A stretch of 52,975 bases of DNA from Nitrospira sp. GTDB taxonomy: Bacteria; Nitrospirota; Nitrospiria; Nitrospirales; Nitrospiraceae. Of this stretch, positions 16,193 through 25,305 are shown one piece after another (positions within the stretch are counted from its first letter, which is position 1; each line of letters starts with the position of its first letter). Location: positions 1 to 52,975 of the forward strand of contig VGXC01000023.1 of the NCBI GenBank assembly GCA_016873495.1. The letters are read 5' to 3'. The notes below the pieces were generated by a model that made no database searches, had not been told where the DNA came from, and saw only the letters and a program-made list of their open reading frames with translations. The translations under genes and the position numbers were made by a program.

Positions 16193-17716
16193 ATGGATTT
16201 GCAGCAACAGATACGTGCGCAGGCGCTTTCTTTATTTGGGGAGGGTGCTGCTATTCTCCCACGACGATATCTAGCCTATATGGTCGGAAGCGGCACGCCT
16301 CTTTACTTGAAGATCGTCCAGCAGTTGGTTGCTCTCTTAGGAGCACGAATAGATTCGATGGTGTTTGTCGTTGGTGATCTGCCCTCTTATCGCAGGGCAT
16401 TGCAGGAGTCGCTCGATCGTAAAATCAAGCTGGTCTATCAGCATCAAGACCTGGATCCCTTGCGACGGCCTCCTCAACTGGATGAAGGACTTCTTGCGAG
16501 CTACGAAGCGAAGTATGGTCTCCCGACTCTTCGGCGATACATCTTGGCGCATCGTTTGATCGATTCCCTCTCATGGGAACGACAACTCCGGTATCTTCAG
16601 GCATACATCCAGTATTGTGAGGTTTTGTATCAGGAATATCTGCCGGAGGTCCTCATCACTGGCGCGCCGGACTGTCTGCAGTTTCTTACTCTCTACAGCG
16701 TCTTCAAATACAACGGAGTCCTGCCTGTTTTGCTCGGACAGGGCCGCATGCCAGGACGTATCTTCATTGTTGATAACGAATTGGAACAAATTCCTGGTCT
16801 TCAAGAGACCTACGCAGAGTTCAAGTCGGCGGATCTTACCGGTGAAGATTTGACTGCCGCGCGTACTTTCCGAGCATCGTACAGTGGCCAGAAAATCCGC
16901 CCTTCCTATTACTGGCACGGACCAAGCTTGCGGGCGCTGCCTTCTCTCATGCGTTTTGGCGAAAGGATCAAGCGGCTGGCGCTTGAGGATGACAGATATT
17001 TTCAGCCACGATTGAGCGAAACCATCCGACGGTCAATCCTGACGCGCGTGAAAGATCCGCTTATGCGACGGGAGCTTCGGCGACACGCATTTGATCTGCC
17101 ATCGGCGCCTTTCTTTTATTACCCACTTCATTACGAACCGGAGTCGGCTATCGATGTGTTCAGTGCCTATTTTCGTGACCAGGTTCAGGTACTCCGATGG
17201 GTATCAGCCGCCCTTCCCGCAGGCTATCGGTTGGTTGTAAAGGAGCATCCACACACAATTCTGGGGACCAGGCCATTAGGATACTATCGACGTCTGGCCA
17301 AGATTCCGTTTGTTGATGTAGTGCCGACCAGCACGGACAGCTATGAAATTCTCGCTCGCTGTGCCGGCGTCATTACACTGGCCGGAACGACCGGATTTGA
17401 GGCGCTCTGCTTGGGGAAACCGGTCGTGTTGTTCGGGCATGCCTTCTATCAACCGTTCGAGGAGGGCGTCTTCCGACCGCTGACGATCGACAAGCTCGCG
17501 AGCCTGCTGCAGCGGGTGGCGGAATCCCCGCGAGTTGATGACAATCTTCTTGATAAGTTTCTTGCTGCCGTGTTGAAGACCACCTATCCGGGAGCGTTTG
17601 ATCACACCAATGACGCATCTATTGCTCCGGATAACCTCGCGACGATTTGTCACGAAATCATTCGCAGAGCTGAGGTGTGGGCGAGCCAGGGCCTAACGGC
17701 GCGCGGTTGCTTATGA
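16193..17716 (+). CDS. KpsS/capsule-synthesis-like glycosyltransferase (first of a tandem pair)
   Basis: 507 residues from ATG 16193, 4 bases after the flippase; the frame also opens upstream but inside the flippase. The C-terminal half carries the capsule synthesis (KpsS/KpsC/LipB-like) features: FYYPLHYEPE near 310, VVKEHPHTILG near 346, and VITLAGTTGFEALCLGKPVV with a following GHAFY near 390-420. The N-terminal half is less conserved and may bind acceptor. Related domains include the Kdo transferases of group 2 capsules. The protein looks soluble. It is paralogous to the next gene, which overlaps it by 4 bases. Confidence 0.72.
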   Translation: MDLQQQIRAQALSLFGEGAAILPRRYLAYMVGSGTPLYLKIVQQLVALLGARIDSMVFVVGDLPSYRRALQESLDRKIKLVYQHQDLDPLRRPPQLDEGLLASYEAKYGLPTLRRYILAHRLIDSLSWERQLRYLQAYIQYCEVLYQEYLPEVLITGAPDCLQFLTLYSVFKYNGVLPVLLGQGRMPGRIFIVDNELEQIPGLQETYAEFKSADLTGEDLTAARTFRASYSGQKIRPSYYWHGPSLRALPSLMRFGERIKRLALEDDRYFQPRLSETIRRSILTRVKDPLMRRELRRHAFDLPSAPFFYYPLHYEPESAIDVFSAYFRDQVQVLRWVSAALPAGYRLVVKEHPHTILGTRPLGYYRRLAKIPFVDVVPTSTDSYEILARCAGVITLAGTTGFEALCLGKPVVLFGHAFYQPFEEGVFRPLTIDKLASLLQRVAESPRVDDNLLDKFLAAVLKTTYPGAFDHTNDASIAPDNLATICHEIIRRAEVWASQGLTARGCL

Positions 17717-19209
17717 CACGGGCGATACTGGTATACGCCAAATTCTATACGACTAGTGTCCTGTTTGCACATGTCGTCAAGTTCCTGCTCGATCATCGCG
17801 CCAGTGAAACACAAGATGTTTATTGCCACCTTCTGTTCGATGATCGGAGAGACCGCGATCTGGCACAATCGCTGTTGGATCCAGCACGTGTAACATGCCA
17901 TGCGTTATATGAACATTGTCACCCTTGGCATGAGAAATCGTGGTCGTCCGAGCGTATAAGAAGATGGGAAAAACTGTATGGCACGCCGCACTTAAAGGGG
18001 TATACCGCTTCAGAAAGGATTTTGAAAGGCGTGCCCTCCGGCATGCACGAGCCCTATGTCATTCATCATATCGAGTATTATGAGAACCTGCTTCGTGACG
18101 TCCAGCCGGTCCTGTTTGTTGCGGGGCCTGCTGATGCCTTACCGGCATGGGTCGCCATTCGGGTGTTCCAACGAAATAACATCCCGATTCTCATCCTGAG
18201 TCCGTCACGGTTCGGCAGGCGATGTTTTCTGCCAGAAGATCCGCATGAGCATCTGGGCATACGACGTATTTACGAAGAAAAGGTGGCGAAGGGTCTTGCC
18301 CCGGAAGACGTACGACCGGTGGACGAACTCATCCAGCAATATCGAGACCGCCGGGTCAAGCCGGCGGACTACTGGGCGGTCAGTAAGGCAATCCGTCCGA
18401 GAGTATTCCCGCGCCCCAATCGTCTGTTTCGGGAGATACATGCCGCTTTTCGCACGGACCGACAGTATTACGATGAGAGACTTTGCGAAATACTTGGACG
18501 TGCTTTCAAAGCACGCCTGAACGGGTTCTGCAACTGGTATCTCCGATCGCGGACGCTGAGAGCAATTCCTTCAGATCGCCCCTTCTTCTTTTTCCCACTG
18601 CAAGTCGAGCCCGAGATGGCCTTGAGCACGCAGGGCCGGGGCTGGACTGATCAGCTTGCTCTCATACGGTTAATCAGCGAGTGTCTGCCCATTGACCGGT
18701 ATCTTTATGTTAAAGAACATCCCATGATGTCGAGCGGGGTCCGAACGCTGGCGTTTTACAAAGCCGTCTTGAAGCTTCCCTGTGTCAGGCTGGTTGATCA
18801 ATTCTTGGATAGTTACGCCATCGTTCCGCAGGCTGAAGCGGTTATCACTCTGGGGAGTACGACGGGATGGGAAGCGCTGATGTTTAACAGGCCGGTCCTA
18901 CTCGCCGGACGGGCGTTTTATGAAGAATTCCGCGAAGGCGTCGTTCCGCTAAATGATATTGAGCAACTTCCTCATCTCCTCCGGGAAATGCGGCACCGCG
19001 TTGTTTCTGATGATGCGATCAGATGTTTCGCGGCGGCGGTTTTTACCAAGGCCCCTAATGCATTCCTAGGAGAGCCAAGATTGTTTCCTGAGTTGGCCGG
19101 AGAGGTGTTAAGTTCTGACAATTTCGAGCGAATCTCCACACTCATCCTGAACAAGCTCAATGGACTTACCGCGTGCACAGAAAATAAGGCTCCTGCTGGG
19201 GCGCACTGA
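17713..19209 (+). CDS. KpsS/capsule-synthesis-like glycosyltransferase (second of a tandem pair)
   Basis: 498 residues from ATG 17713, overlapping the previous stop (ATGA). Layout and motifs repeat those of the preceding gene: FFFPLQVEPEMA near 300, YVKEHPMMSSG near 345, VITLGSTTGWEALMFNRPV near 390, GRAFYEEFREGV near 415. The two proteins are clearly homologous but well diverged, so the duplication is old and they probably add different sugars. The final 50 bases overlap the start of the next gene in another frame. Confidence 0.72.
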   Translation: MTRAILVYAKFYTTSVLFAHVVKFLLDHRASETQDVYCHLLFDDRRDRDLAQSLLDPARVTCHALYEHCHPWHEKSWSSERIRRWEKLYGTPHLKGYTASERILKGVPSGMHEPYVIHHIEYYENLLRDVQPVLFVAGPADALPAWVAIRVFQRNNIPILILSPSRFGRRCFLPEDPHEHLGIRRIYEEKVAKGLAPEDVRPVDELIQQYRDRRVKPADYWAVSKAIRPRVFPRPNRLFREIHAAFRTDRQYYDERLCEILGRAFKARLNGFCNWYLRSRTLRAIPSDRPFFFFPLQVEPEMALSTQGRGWTDQLALIRLISECLPIDRYLYVKEHPMMSSGVRTLAFYKAVLKLPCVRLVDQFLDSYAIVPQAEAVITLGSTTGWEALMFNRPVLLAGRAFYEEFREGVVPLNDIEQLPHLLREMRHRVVSDDAIRCFAAAVFTKAPNAFLGEPRLFPELAGEVLSSDNFERISTLILNKLNGLTACTENKAPAGAH

Positions 19210-20281
19210 CTGTACCCCGCGGCAAGCATTCAGGCTGATTGCGGGCTCTTTTCTTTCCGCGTACCTCTTGTGGGTGTTCTTCTCCTATCTCTTCGTCCCT
19301 ATCCCCCCTGCATTTGAATATCAAATCCGACATTGGCCTCTTGACGGGTATTTCAAGTTCATGCCCGGACACTATAAGACCAGGACGTACAACGCTGCAT
19401 ACACTATTAACTCGCATGGATTCCGGGGCCACGATTTTAATCCGGAAGAGCCGCGGGGATATCGAATCATTGTCATCGGCGAGTCCTCGACAGCAGGACT
19501 GGAATCAGAGGACGGGCAAACCTGGCCCAGCCGGCTGGAACAGCACCTGCTTTCGAAGGGATATTGCGTGGAGATCATCAATGCCGGGATTGGGATGGCG
19601 ACTAGTGCGAATTACCTAGCGCTACTACGCAATGAGCTGGTCAAATATCATCCAAACCTGTTCCTCTATTATGCCGGCTACAATGACCATAATATCAGTA
19701 CCATGGAACGATATCCTGGTCCTGCAATTTGGCCGGACGGTCATGTGAAATTTCTCCGGCATTGGTTCTTGTACAAACGTGTCCAGCTGCGGTTTTTCCT
19801 GATACGAAGCATCGGACTCGATCTTGATGAGTGGATTCCGTGGACGAACGCGCGGTGGGCCGCCGATTATCGGCACAACCTTGAAGCCATGTTGCGTGAG
19901 GGGAGGGGGGGGGCGTTCATATTGGTCACTCAGTATCTGGACTATCCTGCTGATGTCATTGCAGATGTGCAGGCTGATCGCTTAACCGAGGTCGCAAGAA
20001 AACTCTCCCCAGGAAATCCGAGTTGGCCGCGCCTTTTCCGGCACGTCGATCTTCTCGCGCTGCAACGGTCTATTGTCCGAAATTTTGACAATGCCGTCAT
20101 TATTGATTCCTATTCAGCGTTAGCAGAAGCAAAGGTGGGTGGCAAGCAGTTGTTTTACGACCCGGTTCATCTCACTCCAGAAGGCAACGATGTCCTGGCT
20201 CGATCTATTGCGGAAAGGCTAACGCCTTATCTGTCTGATCAGGGCTCGATAGAGGCCAAATGTGACAGCCACCGGCATTAA
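19160..20281 (+). CDS. SGNH/GDSL hydrolase-like membrane-anchored protein
   Basis: 373 residues. ATG 19160 overlaps the preceding gene by 50 bases and is needed to include the membrane segment at about 25-47. The SGNH blocks are all visible: VIGESSTAG with candidate nucleophile Ser109, NAGIGMATSANY, YAGYNDHN supplying the Asn, and YDPVHLTPEGN near 330 supplying Asp and His. The catalytic set looks complete, unlike the frameshifted or truncated relatives in this window. A periplasmic O-acyl esterase or acyltransferase acting on the polysaccharide is the likely role. About 100 bases without a gene follow. Confidence 0.82.
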   Translation: MDLPRAQKIRLLLGRTDCTPRQAFRLIAGSFLSAYLLWVFFSYLFVPIPPAFEYQIRHWPLDGYFKFMPGHYKTRTYNAAYTINSHGFRGHDFNPEEPRGYRIIVIGESSTAGLESEDGQTWPSRLEQHLLSKGYCVEIINAGIGMATSANYLALLRNELVKYHPNLFLYYAGYNDHNISTMERYPGPAIWPDGHVKFLRHWFLYKRVQLRFFLIRSIGLDLDEWIPWTNARWAADYRHNLEAMLREGRGGAFILVTQYLDYPADVIADVQADRLTEVARKLSPGNPSWPRLFRHVDLLALQRSIVRNFDNAVIIDSYSALAEAKVGGKQLFYDPVHLTPEGNDVLARSIAERLTPYLSDQGSIEAKCDSHRH

Positions 20282-20380
20282 TCGTGGAGATGCGGAAGCC
20301 GTCAAAGCCTCTTTGCTGATTGCCACGGCGCACGAGGCCGCTTTCTTATAACAGCAGCCCGATCCCTAGCTGTCGGTCAC

Positions 20381-21045
20381 ATGACGGATGTGTCATTCGC
20401 GAGTCTTCTAGGAAGGGCAAAATATTTCACTCCTCTGAGTTTGTGGCGTAACCTTGTTTTGAACTGGCGTCATAACGGACGATTGGATCGAACCAGACTG
20501 CTTCTGGTAAGCCCATCCGTTGATTTGCAACTTGCCAAGTCGGCGCGCATTGATCTCGCGAGAGGAACCAAGCTGAACGTTGTTTCGTCGCCAATGGGCC
20601 TGCCAAGCTCCATATGCTCGAAAATGCCCGTCTCATTGTTAACGGCGGCAACTGCACGATCACCGCGGGAGCGGTTCTTTTCGTTGATGACAATGCCACG
20701 CTGTCCTTCGGTCGGAACATCCATGTCATCGGGACCGTGCGGATTCTCGCCTATACAGATATCGAAATCGGCGACGACTGTATCATCGGCTGGGAAACAC
20801 AGATCATGAGCGGGGACGGACATCCGATGTATCGCGGTGGCGAATGGATAAACCAACCGAAACCCATCAAGATCGGTGAGCGCGTCTGGATCGGCAGCCG
20901 GGCGACGATCTTGAAAGGCGTGACCGTCGGTTCCGGTTCGGTGGTCGGGGCCGGTGCCGTGGTTACTAAAGACGTGCCAGAACACTGTGTGGTTGCCGGC
21001 AATCCGGCGCGAGTCATTGCCAAGGATGTGACGTGGCGACTCTGA
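20381..21045 (+). pseudogene. Left-handed beta-helix (hexapeptide) acetyltransferase broken by a frameshift
   Basis: The N-terminal part (20381 to about 20611) reads SLWRNLVLNWRHNG.. and ..LARGTKLNVVSSPMGLPSS in one frame, as in colanic-acid/capsule acetyltransferases. The remainder (20614-21045, 143 residues) lies in another frame: LENARLIVNGGN..., ILAYTDIEIGDDCIIGWETQI, DGHPMY with the catalytic-type His, and hexapeptide repeats GSVVGAGAVVTKDVPEH. Joining SS to MLENARL needs one base added, or two removed, near 20611-20613. It may be a pseudogene or an assembly error. The ATG at 20614 could alternatively begin a short functional enzyme. Confidence 0.7.
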
Positions 21046-22208
21046 CGGTATCGGCAGCCTCTGGAGCGGGCCGACGATGCCACGTCATGCTCGTGCTCTC
21101 TAGTGGGAAACTAGGAGGCGGAGAGGAGACCGTTCGACTACTGGCGAAGCATTTGGATCGAGCCAGATTTCAAGTCTCAGTCGTTTGTCCGCCAGGACCG
21201 ATCTTTCAGAGGATGGCTGCAATCCCGGACGTCCGACTCTACGAACTTATGTTTCCGACAGTGCCTTCAATAGGAACCATTCGTTGCCTCAGTAAACTGA
21301 TCGAGCTCGAGCGCGTTCAAATTTTGCACACACATCTCTACCATGGGGACTTGTACGGGTTTCTTGCGACGCGTCTCACGCCGGTGCCTCGGTTGGTTTC
21401 TACAATTCAGGCGGTATATTTTTGGGGGGAAATGGAGACTGGCGCACGCCAGGCGCGATGGCGTGTAGGCAGCCTCGTTTTCAGAGGAATATACCTGGCT
21501 TTCAATGGGCTGGTGACCTGCAGCGCCGCAGTGCGTGAGGCGGTTTGCACGAGGCCGGGTCTAAAAGTTCAACGCGATCGTGTTACCGTGATCCACAACA
21601 GCATCGATGTGCAGGAATTGAAGCCAGATTGGGAATCCACACGGGCCCTCGGCTTCTCGGAGGATTCCAGCGTTTCGCATTCCAAACGCGTCATTGTAGT
21701 AGCAAATTTTACCCGAGTGAAAGGGCATCGGACTCTTCTTAACGCAATGGCCAAGTTGCCGACCGATGTAATGTCCGAATGTTGGTTAGTGGGCGATGGT
21801 CCAGAAAGGGCCGAAACAGAACGGCTGGCCGAGTTTCTTGGACTCAAGAATCGAGTTAGGTTTCTCGGTTCTCGCAATGATGTACCAGCTCTTCTGCGCC
21901 AATGCGATCTCCTGGTGCTGCCGTCGCTTTGGGAGGGCTTCGGAATAGCTCTTGTAGAGGCGATGGTCCTAGGCGTACCTACGCTGGCCTGCAGGGCAGG
22001 CGGTGTGTCTGAAATCATTAGAGACGGCGAAACCGGCTTGCTGGTTCCTCCCGGCGATGCCGATGCGATGGCGGCGGGGATTCAACGGTTGCTGTCGGAT
22101 GACGCGCTTCGTGCCAGGCTTGCCGCGAAGGCCGCGCCGGATGCCGCGGCGCGGTTTGATGCCAGAAGCATGGCCGAGCGCTATCAGAAATTCTATGACG
22201 CCATCTGA
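21033..22208 (+). CDS. Family 4 glycosyltransferase
   Basis: 391 residues from GTG 21033, overlapping the acetyltransferase end by 13 bases. The first 18 residues precede the family-like core (HVMLVLSSGKLGGGEE), so a later start is possible. The N-terminal GT-B domain has HTHLYHGDLYG near 90. The C-terminal donor domain has VANFTRVKGH near 231, VGDGPER near 255 and LPSLWEGFGIALVEAM with the EX7E motif near 290-305, followed by AGGVSEIIRDGETG. It transfers a sugar from a nucleotide donor to the growing lipid-linked oligosaccharide in the cytosol. Donor and linkage cannot be predicted. Confidence 0.9.
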   Translation: MATLTVSAASGAGRRCHVMLVLSSGKLGGGEETVRLLAKHLDRARFQVSVVCPPGPIFQRMAAIPDVRLYELMFPTVPSIGTIRCLSKLIELERVQILHTHLYHGDLYGFLATRLTPVPRLVSTIQAVYFWGEMETGARQARWRVGSLVFRGIYLAFNGLVTCSAAVREAVCTRPGLKVQRDRVTVIHNSIDVQELKPDWESTRALGFSEDSSVSHSKRVIVVANFTRVKGHRTLLNAMAKLPTDVMSECWLVGDGPERAETERLAEFLGLKNRVRFLGSRNDVPALLRQCDLLVLPSLWEGFGIALVEAMVLGVPTLACRAGGVSEIIRDGETGLLVPPGDADAMAAGIQRLLSDDALRARLAAKAAPDAAARFDARSMAERYQKFYDAI

Positions 22209-22220
22209 TCGGAACCCCCG

Positions 22221-24062
22221 GTGATTCAGGACAAGAACATCCTCTGCATCTCGTCGATCGACTGGGACTTCAACTGGCAGGGGCACCAGGAGATCATGAC
22301 CGCCTTCGCGGCGCACGGCAACCGCGTCTTGTTCGTGGAAAACACCGGCGTGCGCGCGCCGACGCTCAAGGATTTGCCGCGGGTGAGGCAGCGGCTACGC
22401 AACTGGTGGGTGGGAACGAAGGGGTTTCGTCAGGTCGCTAATAATATTTTTGTCTACTCGCCGCTCGTGCTGCCCTTTCCCTATTCACGGGTGGCTAGGT
22501 GGATCAACCGTACGCTACTGCTCCGGGCGCTCCGACGCTGGATGCAGGCCGCCGGGTTCCATCGGCCGATCATCTGGACCTTCCTTCCCACGCCCATGGT
22601 CCATGACCTCGTGCGGGAACTTGATCACGAGCTTGTGGTGTACTACTGCATCGACAACCTCTCCGAGAGTTCCAGAGCTGCGCGGCGCATTGCGGTATCC
22701 GAGCGAGCGGTCCTGGCGGAGGCAGACCTCGTGTTTGTGACGGCCAGGAAGCTGTTTGACACGGCGTCGGCCCTGAATCCCAATGTGACGCGCTTTCCGT
22801 TTGGGGTGCGGTTCAGCCAATTTGAACGGGCCCGGTGCGCGCCCGATGGGATACCGGACGACCTGAAGCCTCTCCACAAGTCGCTCGTCGGATATGTGGG
22901 CGGGATCCGGAAAGAGATTGACCAGGAGCTGCTGGCCAAGGTGGCCAGCCTTCTGCCGGAGGCGACATTTGTCATGGTCGGACCGATGCAGACCTCCGTC
23001 TCCCTCCTCGCCTCTCGCCCCAATGTCCGGTTTTTAGGCCCGAAGGAGCATCGGCACATTCCGGCCTACATCAAGAGCTTTGATGTCGGGATCATCCCGT
23101 ATGTGACGAACGAATACACGGCCCACATTTACCCCGCCAAGCTGAATGAGTACCTGGCGATGGGGATCCCGGTCGTTGCCACGGACCTGCCGGAGGTCCG
23201 GGCGTTCAACGCCGAGCATGGAGACGTGGTGACGGTGGCGCGGGATGCCAAGGCCTTCGCCGAGGCGATCCGGAACTCCATCGCAGAGAATTGCCCTGCG
23301 GCGGCTGAGCGGCGGATCGAAGCGGCGCGTCAGAATAGCTGGGAGACTAGGATCGGCCAGATGTCGGACTTGATCGAGAAGGCCCTGATCGCCCGCCGTG
23401 CGGCGGAGGAGGGATGGGAAGAAACCTTGCGCCGCCTGTACAGGACCGCGCGGCGTCGGATTTTCAAAGCCGCCTCAGCGGCCATAATCGCGTACCTGTT
23501 GCTGTTCTATACCCCGTTGATCTGGCTCCTGGCGGAGCCCTTGCGGGTGGTCGATCCACCCCGACCGGCGGATGCCATCGTGGTCTTTGCGAGCGGGGTG
23601 GGAGAGTCGGGCAAGGCTGGGGGAGGGTACCAGGAGAGAGTAAAGGAAGCGATTGACCTGTACCACATGGGCAGCGCCTCTCACTTGATCTTCTCTTCCG
23701 GCTACCTGTTCGCCTTTCAGGAGGCCGAAGTGATGAAGGCGGTCGCCGTAGCCAACGGCGTGCCGTCGTCCGCGATCATCCTGGAGACCAAGGCGGCGAA
23801 TACCTACGAGAATGCCAAATTCGTCAGTGAGATTATAGTTCAGCGTGGCTGGCGCTCGGTTTTGCTGGTCAGCTCTCCCTATCATATGCGCAGGGCGGTA
23901 TGGACCATGCGGCGGGTCGCCCCCGAGATCACCGTCGTGCCCCGTCCCGTGCCGGCGAGTCAATTCTATGTCCATGCCTGGGGGGCGAATGCCGAGCAGA
24001 TCCGGGGCATCCTGCAGGAATACACCGCCATCGTGGCCTACTGGTGGAGGGGCTGGCTCTAA
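22221..24062 (+). CDS. Glycosyltransferase fused to a YdcF/DUF218-like domain
   Basis: 613 residues from GTG 22221. Residues 1-395 form a GT-B fold glycosyltransferase: an N-terminal domain starting ILCISSIDWDF, WTFLPTPM near 120, the donor domain with VGYVGGIRKE near 225, and PAKLNEYLAMGIPVV near 310. A membrane segment follows at about 418-438. Residues 448-613 are YdcF/ElyC-like: ADAIVVFASG, RVKEAIDLYHMG, LIFSSGY, ANTYENAKF, LVSSPYHMRRA. The hydrophobic segment would place the two domains on opposite sides of the membrane. The fusion is unusual. ElyC-type domains are linked with undecaprenyl-phosphate metabolism and envelope assembly. The gene is more GC-rich than those on either side. Confidence 0.85.
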   Translation: MIQDKNILCISSIDWDFNWQGHQEIMTAFAAHGNRVLFVENTGVRAPTLKDLPRVRQRLRNWWVGTKGFRQVANNIFVYSPLVLPFPYSRVARWINRTLLLRALRRWMQAAGFHRPIIWTFLPTPMVHDLVRELDHELVVYYCIDNLSESSRAARRIAVSERAVLAEADLVFVTARKLFDTASALNPNVTRFPFGVRFSQFERARCAPDGIPDDLKPLHKSLVGYVGGIRKEIDQELLAKVASLLPEATFVMVGPMQTSVSLLASRPNVRFLGPKEHRHIPAYIKSFDVGIIPYVTNEYTAHIYPAKLNEYLAMGIPVVATDLPEVRAFNAEHGDVVTVARDAKAFAEAIRNSIAENCPAAAERRIEAARQNSWETRIGQMSDLIEKALIARRAAEEGWEETLRRLYRTARRRIFKAASAAIIAYLLLFYTPLIWLLAEPLRVVDPPRPADAIVVFASGVGESGKAGGGYQERVKEAIDLYHMGSASHLIFSSGYLFAFQEAEVMKAVAVANGVPSSAIILETKAANTYENAKFVSEIIVQRGWRSVLLVSSPYHMRRAVWTMRRVAPEITVVPRPVPASQFYVHAWGANAEQIRGILQEYTAIVAYWWRGWL

Positions 24063-24075
24063 AGGCAAAGGTGAG

Positions 24076-24372
24076 ATGGCAGAGGACAAATCAGCAATAG
24101 AGGCAAATTCTAGCATGGCCCCCAACGCCGAAATAATTCGTCAATTCGTGCATAAGACATTTGCCAGGCAAGTGCTCCTTCAGCCTATTACCGATGATTC
24201 CCCCCTGTTTTCCAACGGCATTATAGATTCCTTCGGCGTACTGGAACTCATCGCGTTTCTTGAAGAGACGTTTAAAGTCAATATTGATACATCGCAGCAC
24301 GAGCTCTCAGAATTCGACACAATAGCCAAGATTGATTATTTGATTACGCAGTTACAAGGCTGCCGCAATTAA
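24076..24372 (+). CDS. Acyl carrier protein
   Basis: 98 residues from ATG 24076, preceded by AAGGTGAG as ribosome site; ATG 24115 is an alternative. The phosphopantetheine attachment motif IIDSFGVLEL gives Ser52, and the helical pattern LIAFLEETFKVNID is typical of stand-alone ACPs. It lies 13 bases after the GT-YdcF gene and 1 base before the LnmK-like gene. I infer that it carries the acyl group loaded or made by that protein and passed to the MBOAT at 26346. It is not near fatty acid synthesis genes. Confidence 0.88.
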   Translation: MAEDKSAIEANSSMAPNAEIIRQFVHKTFARQVLLQPITDDSPLFSNGIIDSFGVLELIAFLEETFKVNIDTSQHELSEFDTIAKIDYLITQLQGCRN

Positions 24373-24373
24373 G

Positions 24374-25294
24374 ATGTACAATTACACACTCACGGTTGGC
24401 CTACCCCACACCAACCACAATGGCCTGGCAGAACATCTCTTGCTGATGCACGCTGGGCACTTCCAATGGACCTCAATCGCGCAGGCAATCGGAAAACCCC
24501 TTTCTACTCTAAGAACTACAGAGGGAGACAAAGTATACGCGACGTTCTATTACATCGAGGAACGTTTCCCTAGTCAGAGCCTGCTGAGCGCGTTCAAGCT
24601 TGACGACTGTTTGAGGATGCGCGTGTTCCTCAGGGCGTTTAAGAACATTGCAGTTGAGGGGCACGTCCTGTTCGACCATGAACCAGCCCTGTCGCATGCC
24701 CCAGATGCGGATTCTCAATTTCCATCTGAAGAGGAACTCGATAGGCATCCGCACATCAGGTTCGGAAATATCTTCATTAGTCCTGTGAAGGACAATTCAT
24801 CCCTCAGGGTAGCCCCTCCTGCGAATGCCGACTTCTCCGGCATCTTGCCACTTCCAAACTCTGTTAATCCGTACCAAATCACCAAGGAAGCTGAGGTGAA
24901 TGGCACACTTGGGCTTCTGGACCCTCGGTGGACTTGCCTAGATGTGCAGACTGGGTTTGATGTTCAGTATCGCGTGGATCCGGACCGAGATAGCAATGGC
25001 GCAGGACTGGTGTACTTCGCGAATTATGTGGCGTTCATGGATGCTGCGGAGCGGGTATGCATGCAGTCGAACTCAAGACGCGTCTTTTCACAGAAGGAAA
25101 TCTTTTCTCGTACAGTAAAGGCAAGGCGTGTGGCGTACTACGGAAATGCTGCACTCGATTCCGACCTTCGCATAGGCGTGTCTCTCTTTTCCCCAACTGA
25201 GGATGATCGACAGATCGGCCTGCGCTACGCAATCCATCGTTGCGATGACAACAAATTGATCTGTCTGTCAGAAGCTATCAAAATCTTCGCATAG
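24374..25294 (+). CDS. LnmK/Pnap_2097-like double hot-dog acyltransferase/decarboxylase-type protein
   Basis: 306 residues. The N-terminus YTLTVGLPHTNHNGLAEH followed by the GHFQW segment, and the C-terminal stretch YRVDPDRDSNGAGLVYFANY with FMDAAERV, match my recollection of the Pnap_2097/LnmK group, double hot-dog proteins found beside carrier proteins in biosynthetic clusters. LnmK in leinamycin biosynthesis loads methylmalonyl-CoA and decarboxylates it to propionyl-ACP. Whether the active site is kept cannot be judged here. The ACP gene ends 1 base before its start, strongly suggesting a partnership. An alternative is a thioesterase or dehydratase of the same fold. Confidence 0.65.
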   Translation: MYNYTLTVGLPHTNHNGLAEHLLLMHAGHFQWTSIAQAIGKPLSTLRTTEGDKVYATFYYIEERFPSQSLLSAFKLDDCLRMRVFLRAFKNIAVEGHVLFDHEPALSHAPDADSQFPSEEELDRHPHIRFGNIFISPVKDNSSLRVAPPANADFSGILPLPNSVNPYQITKEAEVNGTLGLLDPRWTCLDVQTGFDVQYRVDPDRDSNGAGLVYFANYVAFMDAAERVCMQSNSRRVFSQKEIFSRTVKARRVAYYGNAALDSDLRIGVSLFSPTEDDRQIGLRYAIHRCDDNKLICLSEAIKIFA

Positions 25295-25305
25295 TTATCC
25301 ATCGC

